A stretch of DNA of 24,110 nt from Candidatus Saccharimonadota bacterium. GTDB taxonomy: Bacteria > Patescibacteriota > Saccharimonadia > Saccharimonadales > Saccharimonadaceae. The DNA is taken from contig JAFWNO010000045.1 in the NCBI GenBank assembly GCA_017510305.1, positions 1 through 24,110 of the forward strand. Direction: 5' to 3'. Each line of letters opens with the position of its first letter. Within the stretch, counting starts at the first letter, position 1. The notes beneath the pieces were generated by a model. That model saw only the letters and a program-made list of their open reading frames with translations, did no database searches and was not told the DNA's origin. Made by a program: the position numbers and the translations under genes. Positions 14,261 to 20,530 of the stretch are shown here, in pieces.

Positions 14261-14740
14261 TTATGCTCTTGCAAAATGAGCAAATGCCCTGTTCGCTTCT
14301 GCCATGCGGTGGCAATCTTCCTTCTTCTTGAAGGCGGCACCAGTTTCATTGTAAGCGTCAACGATTTCAAGCTCTAGGCGCTTGGCATAAGGCATACCAG
14401 CGCGAGCGCGAGCAGCCTGCACTAGCCACATAAAGGCAAAGTGCTGCTGGCGGTGGCCAGAAATTGGGAATGGAATTTGATAGTTAGCACCACCGACACG
14501 GCGGGATTTAACTTCAAAATCTGGGGAAATATTAGCGAGAGCCTTTTCAAAGACTTCTACCGGATCCTCAGAGCCGACTTTCTTAGCGGCGCCTTCCAAT
14601 GCAGAATAGACTGCACGCTCGGCGAGCTGCTTTTTACCGTCTAGCATGGATTTATTGATTAATCTCTGGACAAGCACGGAGTCGTACTTGCGATCTGGAG
14701 ATAGTTTACGCTGAAGTGAAGTTGTAACTTTCCTAGACAT
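14261..14740 (-). CDS. rpsG: 30S ribosomal protein S7
   Basis: S7 nucleates assembly of the 30S head by binding the 3' major domain of 16S rRNA and lines the E/P sites. The 159-residue protein matches family length and signatures (SPDRKYDSVLVQRLINKSMLDGKK, EVKSRRVGGANYQIP, LEIVDAYNETGAAFKKKEDCHRMAEANRAFAHF). The usual VRPERR segment is replaced by PISGHRQQHFAFMW, a local divergence. The ATG overlaps the rpsL stop (TAATG), so the two genes are translationally coupled. A terminator follows directly; fusA and tuf, which often come next, are absent. Confidence 0.98.
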   Translation of the reverse strand: MSRKVTTSLQRKLSPDRKYDSVLVQRLINKSMLDGKKQLAERAVYSALEGAAKKVGSEDPVEVFEKALANISPDFEVKSRRVGGANYQIPFPISGHRQQHFAFMWLVQAARARAGMPYAKRLELEIVDAYNETGAAFKKKEDCHRMAEANRAFAHFARA

Positions 14741-15153
14741 TATTTATCTCCTTTCTTAGCACCGTATTTAGAGCGGCCCTGCTTGCGGCCATCAACACCT
14801 TGAAGGTCTAATGTGCCACGCACAATGTGGTAGCGGACACCTGGAAGATCTGGCACACGGCCACCGCGCACTAGCACAACGGCGTGCTCCTGAAGGTTGT
14901 GACCTTCGCCACCGATGTAAGCCCAAACTTCCTGGCCGTTAGTAAGGCGCACACGAGCGACTTTACGTAGAGCGGAGTTCGGCTTCTTTGGTGTCTTGGT
15001 GGTAACTTTGATACATACACCACGCTTCAGCGGAGCTGGCTGGTTGTAATACCGAGTCTTGAGGGTATTAACAATAGAGCCAAGAGCTGGAGCTTTGGAT
15101 TTCTTAGTAGCCTTCTTGCGAGGCTTGCGAATCAACTGATTAATAGTTGGCAT
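14740..15153 (-). CDS. rpsL: 30S ribosomal protein S12
   Basis: S12 sits at the decoding centre and controls accuracy. The 137-residue protein has the conserved [22 protein letters not shown] loop, with Lys56 matching the streptomycin-sensitive Lys42 of E. coli, and [10 protein letters not shown]. In the second loop the sequence is [14 protein letters not shown]: Pro101 occupies the place of E. coli Lys87, a known streptomycin-resistance position, while the neighbouring Asp that RimO modifies is kept. Start ATG 15153 follows AGAGGAAAATA. It is first in the rpsL-rpsG operon. Confidence 0.98.
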   Translation of the reverse strand: MPTINQLIRKPRKKATKKSKAPALGSIVNTLKTRYYNQPAPLKRGVCIKVTTKTPKKPNSALRKVARVRLTNGQEVWAYIGGEGHNLQEHAVVLVRGGRVPDLPGVRYHIVRGTLDLQGVDGRKQGRSKYGAKKGDK

Positions 15154-15184
15154 TATTTTCCTCTATAATTAACTTTTATAACTT

Positions 15185-15240
15185 GATAATTCCCTATTTC
15201 TTTACAGCAATACGAAATAGAGCTAAACCTTAACTCTATT
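15185..15240 (-). promoter_or_regulatory. Structured leader of the rpsL-rpsG operon
   Basis: Two overlapping possible hairpins on the minus strand: AGAGTTAA-GGT-TTAGCTCT right after the -10, and CTATTTC/GAAATAG around a 13-nt loop. They share CTCTATTTC, so they are mutually exclusive. This would fit ribosomal-protein feedback or another switch, but nothing in the sequence identifies a ligand. Confidence 0.35.
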
Positions 15241-15266
15241 ATACCGCAAGTTGCTTATTTTTGCAA
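15238..15266 (-). promoter_or_regulatory. Promoter of the rpsL-rpsG operon
   Basis: -35 TTGCAA (15266-15261), 17-nt spacer, -10 TATAAT (15243-15238). It begins at the T-tract of the upstream terminator and yields a leader of about 75 nt. Confidence 0.8.
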
Positions 15267-15303
15267 GAAAAAGACCCTGCTTTTTGCTTAACTAGCAGGG
15301 TCT
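15267..15303 (-). terminator. Terminator overlapping the 3' end of the gene at 15288
   Basis: AGACCCTGC (15303-15295)/GCAGGGTCT (15280-15272) with a 14-nt loop, then TTTTCTTGC. The 5' arm lies inside the last codons (Asp-Pro-Ala) and the stop codon is in the loop. Confidence 0.85.
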
Positions 15304-15941
15304 GGGGGTGTGATGGGTTGCATCTTTTGATACGGCGTGCCAGCCAAATCAAACGGAACAGCGTATTCTTGATCGAGTCCACCGGTTTTTACTAGTACTA
15401 GGAAGTGTGCAAAAGCCTCGCGCTCGAGAAAGAATAAGTTGGTAGCACCATTTTTGTCGCCGCCGTCCAGATTAGCAACATAGTTGGATGGCTTCATCTT
15501 CACCGGTGGCGACTGATACTCATAGCAGGTGTCAAGATCGCCAAGCGAATAAAGGTCAATCCAGCTAGTAATCAGGCAAGTTTCATTGTCCATCAAGGTA
15601 GACATATCTACTTGCCAATGGCTCGTCTGGAAGCTGTAAAAATAGGTGGTGCTGCCGTCCGCGGCCTCAATAGGCGTACAGACAGGAACCGCCTGCGGGT
15701 AATAGTCACGAAGTAGTGAACCAAAATCAAAGAAATTAAGGCTCATTGCCATATCGGCAAGGCTCCCCTGATATCTCTCTGTATATACAGGATTTGTACT
15801 AACAAAATACTCCTGTAATTCTTTGGCTGTAGGACTTTCGCTGCGACAGTGGCGAAAATAGTAGCCACCAATAGTACTAGTCGCGACTAGTACTGCCGGT
15901 AATGCACAAAGTGCAGCCCTTATTACGATTTTACTTTTCAT
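15288..15941 (-). CDS. Membrane-anchored protein of unknown function (FDFG/REAF family, copy 1)
   Basis: 217 residues. I do not recognise a named domain. An N-terminal hydrophobic segment (residues 5-27, IVIRAALCALPAVLVATSTIGGYYF) acts as signal or anchor; the rest is likely outside the membrane and contains several Cys. It is a distant paralogue of the plus-strand protein at 16444. Shared are SLADMAMSLNFFDFGSLL against SLEIMCNGLHYFDFGGLI, and a C-terminal FFLEREAFAHFLVLVK against FMMEREAFKVFIDIIK. A strong GGGGAGGAG precedes the ATG. Its promoter overlaps a 14-bp palindrome (15979-16011), and its last codons form part of its terminator. Confidence 0.8.
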   Translation of the reverse strand: MKSKIVIRAALCALPAVLVATSTIGGYYFRHCRSESPTAKELQEYFVSTNPVYTERYQGSLADMAMSLNFFDFGSLLRDYYPQAVPVCTPIEAADGSTTYFYSFQTSHWQVDMSTLMDNETCLITSWIDLYSLGDLDTCYEYQSPPVKMKPSNYVANLDGGDKNGATNLFFLEREAFAHFLVLVKTGGLDQEYAVPFDLAGTPYQKMQPITPPDPAS

Positions 15942-15978
15942 TTTTTCTCCTCCCCAGAAAAAATAGAATATGTTAAAA

Positions 15979-16011
15979 AGAACTATCTAGCAGAAATTGC
16001 CAGATAGTTCT
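15979..16011. promoter_or_regulatory. 14-bp inverted repeat overlapping the promoter
   Basis: AGAACTATCTAGCA (15979-15992)/TGCCAGATAGTTCT (15998-16011) with a 5-nt loop and one mismatch in DNA (a G-U pair in RNA). It abuts the -10, so the predicted start lies inside it. It may be a repressor operator or a 5' hairpin. On the minus strand TTTTT follows, so an attenuator is also possible. Confidence 0.6.
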
Positions 16012-16020
16012 ATTATACCA
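16012..16020 (-). promoter_or_regulatory. Extended -10 promoter of the gene at 15288
   Basis: TGGTATAAT on the minus strand, directly followed by the inverted repeat 16011-15979. The predicted leader is about 64 nt to the ATG at 15941. Confidence 0.65.
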
Positions 16021-16040
16021 TAATTTAAAATAAAAGTAAA

Positions 16041-16301
16041 CTATTTTTTGTTAGCATTCTTGGCGGTAAGACCATCTAGGAAGGTCTTGAGAATTGACCA
16101 AGCTAGCGCGTTAATGCCAAGGATGGCAGCGGCGCCGCAAGGCACAAATAGTAATGTGATGCCGAGGCTTTGATTGATAAGGGCGATAATGCCGCAAACC
16201 ATCAAGCTGGCCAGAGTAGCAAAACTATAAAATAGCTGCAAAAGCGTATAAGTCTTACCCTCTTTGTATAATTTGAGATAATATTGCTTAATTGTATCCA
16301 T
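16041..16301 (-). CDS. Small two-helix membrane protein, unknown function
   Basis: 86 residues. Two hydrophobic stretches (residues about 18-42, TLLQLFYSFATLASLMVCGIIA, and about 46-72, LGITLLFVPCGAAAILGINALA) are joined by a very short turn. The N-terminus is charged and Tyr-rich and the C-terminus Lys/Asn-rich. I recognise no family. The ATG is fixed by a TGATATAAT promoter ending 6 nt upstream, so the mRNA is probably leaderless. It sits between two divergent paralogous anchored proteins, but has its own promoter. Membrane topology is well supported; nothing else is. Confidence 0.75.
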   Translation of the reverse strand: MDTIKQYYLKLYKEGKTYTLLQLFYSFATLASLMVCGIIALINQSLGITLLFVPCGAAAILGINALAWSILKTFLDGLTAKNANKK

Positions 16302-16307
16302 AAGTAT

Positions 16308-16316
16308 ATTATATCA
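16308..16316 (-). promoter_or_regulatory. Extended -10 promoter of the small membrane protein, predicted leaderless
   Basis: TGATATAAT, then 6 nt (ATACTT) and ATG. Confidence 0.7.
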
Positions 16317-16353
16317 CAGATAGTAAAATAAGTCAACTGTGGTAATGTTTTTA

Positions 16354-16382
16354 TTGATTATTTGGCTATAATATGTTATAAT
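16354..16382 (+). promoter_or_regulatory. Promoter of the gene at 16444
   Basis: -35 TTGATT (16354-16359), 17-nt spacer, -10 TATAAT (16377-16382), preceded by TGT as an extended -10. The leader is about 55 nt. Confidence 0.75.
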
Positions 16383-16414
16383 TATAGTGAAAAAGTTGCG
16401 TCGTGGCGGCTAGT

Positions 16415-16429
16415 TTCGTACATTTATAT
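16415..16429 (+). promoter_or_regulatory. Leader motif TTCGTACATTTATAT (gene at 16444)
   Basis: Identical over 15 nt to the motif in the flotillin leader. Here it directly precedes the Shine-Dalgarno GGAGGAGGG. Confidence 0.5.
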
Positions 16430-16443
16430 GGAGGAGGGCAAAG

Positions 16444-17313
16444 ATGAAAAAGAACAAAATGACAGATGACGAAAGCTTTATGGCTATACCCGTGTTTATA
16501 TTGTTCGCGCTTGCTGTTATAATGTTAATTGCACTATTTTGTTATACCAGCTCAAAACCTGCATCAGAAAAACAGCATGAGGAGATAGTATCGGCAACTG
16601 AAGTTACTGCAAAAGGTGAGGTGACGGAAGAAGTAAAAGATAAGCCAGAGGAAATAGAGGAAGTAGAGAAAGAAGCGGAGGAGCCACTCGTGGCAAAGGA
16701 AATTAGCGAAGAACAGATTATAAATCGCTTCGTTAAGCCGCCGACAGATGAAGATGATTATTTCAATTTTCATAGCGGCAGCCTTGAAATAATGTGCAAC
16801 GGATTGCATTATTTCGACTTTGGCGGGCTTATCACTCAGGATCTTGGGCTGTATGCTGGGCAATTTCTTCATGAAGGTAACTATGAGGAACGGATAAAAC
16901 TGAGTGGCAATCCAGCTGCGATTGTCAATGACGAGCTCAACACTGGACTAGTCATAAGTGGGGATGAAGAAGGGATACTGAGGAGCAATTCTGAAAGACT
17001 TTTGGCTATCTCCACATTGATTGCCTCTGATGAAATAGCTTCGCGTATCACCATAAAAAGAGGTGATACGCTCTACCGTTATCAGTTGGAGCCAGTGCCA
17101 TTCCGAACGGACAGAATAGTAATGACGGCGAGTGGACAAACTGACGGAGACTCCTTTAGATTTGGGTTACCTTACCCCTTTATGATGGAGCGAGAAGCTT
17201 TTAAGGTGTTTATTGATATCATAAAAGCTAACGCCATCGAAGATGATAATCCGTTCGAAACAATAGGAGTAGAATACGAGACACTAGACGTAGAAACTGA
17301 AAGCAATGATTAA
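16444..17313 (+). CDS. Membrane-anchored protein of unknown function (FDFG/REAF family, copy 2)
   Basis: 289 residues. One N-terminal helix (residues 13-35, FMAIPVFILFALAVIMLIALFCY) is followed by a highly charged Glu/Lys-rich spacer (about 38-100) and a C-terminal domain of about 185 residues. That domain carries HYFDFGGL and MEREAF..FIDII, shared with the protein at 15288. I know no function for it. The layout suggests an anchored extracytoplasmic domain on a flexible stalk. The start is supported by GGAGGAGGGCAAAG. The gene is monocistronic with its own promoter and a bidirectional terminator. Confidence 0.8.
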   Translation: MKKNKMTDDESFMAIPVFILFALAVIMLIALFCYTSSKPASEKQHEEIVSATEVTAKGEVTEEVKDKPEEIEEVEKEAEEPLVAKEISEEQIINRFVKPPTDEDDYFNFHSGSLEIMCNGLHYFDFGGLITQDLGLYAGQFLHEGNYEERIKLSGNPAAIVNDELNTGLVISGDEEGILRSNSERLLAISTLIASDEIASRITIKRGDTLYRYQLEPVPFRTDRIVMTASGQTDGDSFRFGLPYPFMMEREAFKVFIDIIKANAIEDDNPFETIGVEYETLDVETESND

Positions 17314-17338
17314 AGGCTTCCACGACAGCCTAAACCAA

Positions 17339-17361
17339 AACCCCGCTCGGTGAGCGGGGTT
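17339..17361. terminator. Bidirectional terminator between convergent genes
   Basis: AACCCCGCTC-GGT-GAGCGGGGTT, a 10-bp stem, followed by ATTTTG on plus and TTGG on minus. It serves the gene at 16444 and trigger factor. Confidence 0.9.
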
Positions 17362-17373
17362 ATTTTGTGGCTA

Positions 17374-18651
17374 TTATTTATTGACTTCTACGAGGTAATC
17401 TAGGGTTTTATCGATTGTCATGCGATTCTTGATGTCTTGGCGGACATTTGGATCTTTTAGCTGTTTCAAGGCCTCTGGGGATTTCTTGTAAACTTCCTTC
17501 AACTCGGCGAGTTTCGCATCCACGTCTTTATCATCGGCGGTGATTTTCTCATCGCGGGCAAGTACCTGCAAACAGAGGGAGGACTTCACGCGGAGCTCGG
17601 CAACTTCTGTAGCCTGCTTTTCCCAATCTTTCTCGGTCTGGCCGGTCTGCTTGAGATAATCCTCGAAGGACATACCTTGAGCCTGAGCGTTGCGGGAAAT
17701 ATCATCCTTGATGAAGCGAAGCTGGTCTTTAATCATTACCTCTGGGGCAGAAACTTTAGATTTTTCTACTAATTTACGGACAAGGTCGTCCTTGAACTTT
17801 TCGTTAGCCTTGTATTCGTTTTGAGCCTCGAGATTCTTCTTAATATCAGCCTTTAATTCGTCCATATTCTTGAATGGACCACATTTTTTAGCGAAATCAT
17901 CGTTATATTCTGGCTTTTTAATCTCGGTGACTTGCTTTAAGAGGATATTAAAAGTAGTCTTTTGGCCGGCTAAATCCTTATTGTGGTAATCTTTAGGGAA
18001 GGTAAGCCCTAAGTCGAAGCGATCGCCGGCTTCGTGGCCAACGATGCCATCTTCAAAGCCTGGAATGAAGGAATTCGAGCCGAGCTCTAATTTATAATCC
18101 TTGGCAGCACCGCCGTCAAAGGCGACGCCATCCTTTTTGCCTTCAAAGTCGATGGTGACTTCATCAGATAGCTTGGCGGCACGCTTGACTGGGGCCTTCT
18201 CAGCGTAAGCCTTGGCGATATTATCAAGCACATCATTAACTTCTTTAGCGGTAACTTTCGGTAGTTCCCTCTTGACGCCAAGCTTCTTGTAATCGCCGAG
18301 TTTAATCTCTGGGAGAATATCGGCAGTGGCGGTATATTCGGCGATCTCATCGGGGACAAATTTGGTAACATTGACATTTGGGATAATGAGCGGAGCTTTC
18401 TTGGCTTCCTCAAAAGCCTTTGGTACAGAGGTACGGATAGCGATATCTAGGGCGGTAGCGCTGATATCATTTGGATCCAGATGCTTTTCGGCGACTTCTA
18501 GTGGGGCCTTGCCCTTCCTAAAGCCTTGGACTTTTACCTCGTTTGCGAGTCTAGCGATGGCCTTTTTGCGGGCCTCTTTTAAATCATTTTTGTCTAAAAC
18601 AACTTTTATTTCTACTTTGGTGTCGGATAAATCTTTACTTGTAACTTTCAT
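17374..18651 (-). CDS. tig: Trigger factor
   Basis: Ribosome-bound chaperone and peptidyl-prolyl isomerase. About 425 residues from ATG 18651; the open frame continues to 18867 only because it overlaps the upstream oxidase gene. The N-terminal ribosome-binding domain (1-110) holds GFRKGKAP. The FKBP-like domain (about 145-230) holds DEVTIDFEGKKDG..F.GG, SNSFIPGFEDGIVGHEAGDRF and FPKDYHNKDLAGQ. A long helical C-terminal domain holds the SKVSAPEVMIKDQL and QTEKDWEK segments. A TGCTATAAT promoter ends 6 nt before the ATG, inside the gap after the oxidase stop, so the mRNA is probably leaderless. Confidence 0.96.
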   Translation of the reverse strand: MKVTSKDLSDTKVEIKVVLDKNDLKEARKKAIARLANEVKVQGFRKGKAPLEVAEKHLDPNDISATALDIAIRTSVPKAFEEAKKAPLIIPNVNVTKFVPDEIAEYTATADILPEIKLGDYKKLGVKRELPKVTAKEVNDVLDNIAKAYAEKAPVKRAAKLSDEVTIDFEGKKDGVAFDGGAAKDYKLELGSNSFIPGFEDGIVGHEAGDRFDLGLTFPKDYHNKDLAGQKTTFNILLKQVTEIKKPEYNDDFAKKCGPFKNMDELKADIKKNLEAQNEYKANEKFKDDLVRKLVEKSKVSAPEVMIKDQLRFIKDDISRNAQAQGMSFEDYLKQTGQTEKDWEKQATEVAELRVKSSLCLQVLARDEKITADDKDVDAKLAELKEVYKKSPEALKQLKDPNVRQDIKNRMTIDKTLDYLVEVNK

Positions 18652-18657
18652 AGTTAC

Positions 18658-18666
18658 ATTATAGCA
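18658..18666 (-). promoter_or_regulatory. Extended -10 promoter of trigger factor, predicted leaderless
   Basis: TGCTATAAT, then 6 nt (GTAACT) and ATG. It lies between the oxidase stop (18671) and tig. Confidence 0.7.
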
Positions 18667-18670
18667 TATC

Positions 18671-20263
18671 TTAAGAGATGATGCCAGTGCTAGAAGAGGT
18701 GCGGAGGTGGCGGAGCAAATTGGAACGGTCTGCGCCGAGCTTAGCCTCGGGGGCAAGGATATTGTTTGGATCGAAGGCTTTTTTAACCTTTTCGTAGAGG
18801 TCCCTTTCTGGCTGGCTGTAATCTTCGTTGATGATAGCGCCTTTGACACGACCTTCACCACCACCATCTACGAGGCGGCCTTCGTGGTCCTTCACAAGAT
18901 GGTAATAATCAGTAATAAAGCGAACTATAGTCTGGCGACCATCAATAGAGGTGAAATCTAATTCTGGGCGAACAGTATAATCGCTAGTAATACAGGAGCC
19001 ATAGATGGGTAAATCCATTTTGTAGGTCTCTTCCATAGTTTTTAACTCAACAAGGAAGTTAGATAGCTGTTCGATAGGCACGTGGGCGCCATCTACGACT
19101 GGGGTACGTTCTAGTAAAGTATCATCGTTAAGATAGGAAGAAAGTGCAGAGGATAATTCAGTAAAATCATTGGTATTTTCAGGATTTTCCACGGCTACAG
19201 ATACAGTTTCTGGGAGGTAGCGGGTAAGTTTTTTCAACTTTTTCTTGATGCGACTAGGCTGACCATTGAAGGTGGCAATAATGTAGTAACTTTTACCACG
19301 AAGCGGCTGGAGAATTTCTATATCTTTACCGTTTTCGGCGGCTTTATGGAAAATCCGAGCGTCGTAAATATTTAAATCTGTAGGATAGAAATTAGCAACC
19401 GTCTGCAAGAACTCCATGGCTGGACGAACAGACTTAAAGCCAACAGCCATACGCGTAGGAAAATGTTCTAGCGGCTCAGCACGAAGGATGACCTCTGTAA
19501 TAATACCGAGCGTACCCTGTGAGCCAAAGAATAATGGGAGCATATCAAAAGTCTTGCGCTTAGTATTGAAGACTTGGGTAATCATCTGGTAGCCCTTGGA
19601 AGCAGGCTCTAAGGTGGACAAATCTTCAATGGTATCGAAATCGTCGTTGATAATTTCGTCGAGGCCGCGATAGACAGATCCCTCAAAATCTGGGAGGTTT
19701 TTAGCACGGGCGAGGCCACGAAGTGTGAAATTGGTCGTTTGAATACAATCGCCAGTGGCTAGGACTGCCTCGATACGATCAACATAATAATAGACACTGC
19801 CGCGCTCGCCTGCGAGAGGATTGGCCGGAAAACTAGCGATGAGGCCGCCAACGGTTTCGCGTGGGTCGCTATGAACTGGAATGGTGAGACCATGCTCGGC
19901 AAGGACAGCTTGAAGTTTTTCCATGGTGACACCTGCCTGAACGCGGACAAGGCGACTGCGCTCGTCCACTTCTAGGATGTCATTAATTTTCTCTGTAGAG
20001 ATAACCATACCTGAGCCAAGATCTGCTCCGGTTTTATCAAGGCCAGCGCCCCTAGTGGTAATGGGCAGACTAAAGCCTTTTTCAGATAATTGGTTCGAGA
20101 AGCGGATAAGGCGGCGAATATCATCGGTATTGCGAGGGATGGCGACAAAGCGCGGGACAATCTTAAGGATGGAACGGTCTGTGGAATAGGCCTCCAAAAT
20201 TGATGGCTTGTCGTAGACGTTGCCAACAATATGCTGGTTCAGATACTTGGCTATCTTATTCAC
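18671..20263 (-). CDS. FAD-binding oxidase/dehydrogenase (GlcD-like)
   Basis: 530 residues. The N-terminal half is an FAD-binding PCMH-type domain: VAIPRNTDDIRRLIRFSNQ, PITTRGAGLDKTGADLGSGMVIST, VRVQAGVTMEKLQAVLAEHGLTIPVHSDP, ETVGGLIASFPAN, and FGSQGTLGIITEVILRAEPL. The C-terminal half carries the FAD-linked oxidase domain and ends with a DPNNILAPEAKLG motif typical of D-lactate/glycolate dehydrogenases. No Fe-S or extra C-terminal domain is seen. The substrate is open: D-lactate, glycolate or another 2-hydroxyacid. The start is GTG 20263 with AAAGGTGGGAAA upstream. It lies between tRNA-Leu and tig, both with their own promoters. Confidence 0.9.
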   Translation of the reverse strand: MNKIAKYLNQHIVGNVYDKPSILEAYSTDRSILKIVPRFVAIPRNTDDIRRLIRFSNQLSEKGFSLPITTRGAGLDKTGADLGSGMVISTEKINDILEVDERSRLVRVQAGVTMEKLQAVLAEHGLTIPVHSDPRETVGGLIASFPANPLAGERGSVYYYVDRIEAVLATGDCIQTTNFTLRGLARAKNLPDFEGSVYRGLDEIINDDFDTIEDLSTLEPASKGYQMITQVFNTKRKTFDMLPLFFGSQGTLGIITEVILRAEPLEHFPTRMAVGFKSVRPAMEFLQTVANFYPTDLNIYDARIFHKAAENGKDIEILQPLRGKSYYIIATFNGQPSRIKKKLKKLTRYLPETVSVAVENPENTNDFTELSSALSSYLNDDTLLERTPVVDGAHVPIEQLSNFLVELKTMEETYKMDLPIYGSCITSDYTVRPELDFTSIDGRQTIVRFITDYYHLVKDHEGRLVDGGGEGRVKGAIINEDYSQPERDLYEKVKKAFDPNNILAPEAKLGADRSNLLRHLRTSSSTGIIS

Positions 20264-20330
20264 TTTCCCACCTTTTCATAATATCTATTTTATCACACTT
20301 ATGGCTTTTTGCGCAATAAAAAACACAAGA

Positions 20331-20354
20331 AAAATCGCCAATTTTGGTGATTTT
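20331..20354 (-). terminator. Terminator downstream of tRNA-Leu
   Basis: AATCACC/GGCGATT with loop AAAATT and one mismatch, followed by TTTTC on the minus strand, about 50 nt past the tRNA CCA. It resembles the rpsG terminator. Confidence 0.7.
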
Positions 20355-20403
20355 CGGTCTCCATTATTTGGCGATTCCCAGTACTACGGCAACTTCTGGT
20401 TTT

Positions 20404-20488
20404 TGGTGCCCGGGACAGGACTTGAACCTGCATGCATTGCTGCACATGCTCCTAAGGCATGCGTGTCTACCAGTTCCACCACCCGGGC
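20404..20488 (-). tRNA. tRNA-Leu (anticodon UAG)
   Basis: 85 nt including a genome-encoded CCA. The acceptor stem is GCCCGGG/CCCGGGC. The anticodon stem CATGC/GCATG encloses the loop CTTAGGA with anticodon TAG, decoding CUA. A long type II variable arm follows, then the T-arm CAGG-TTCAAGT-CCTG. The D-arm contains TGGTAGACAC. The promoter is at 20502-20510. Confidence 0.97.
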
Positions 20489-20501
20489 GGGTGATATATT
20501 G

Positions 20502-20510
20502 ATTATAACA
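20502..20510 (-). promoter_or_regulatory. Extended -10 promoter of tRNA-Leu
   Basis: TGTTATAAT ending 13 nt before the mature 5' end, placed between the solute-binding protein stop and the tRNA. Confidence 0.65.
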
Positions 20511-20530
20511 AGTTTTTATAATTATGTAAA

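Noticed and set aside
18652..18867. Upstream extension of the trigger factor frame
   Set aside because: It overlaps the FAD oxidase coding sequence in another frame. A promoter and the proper trigger factor N-terminus fix the start at 18651.
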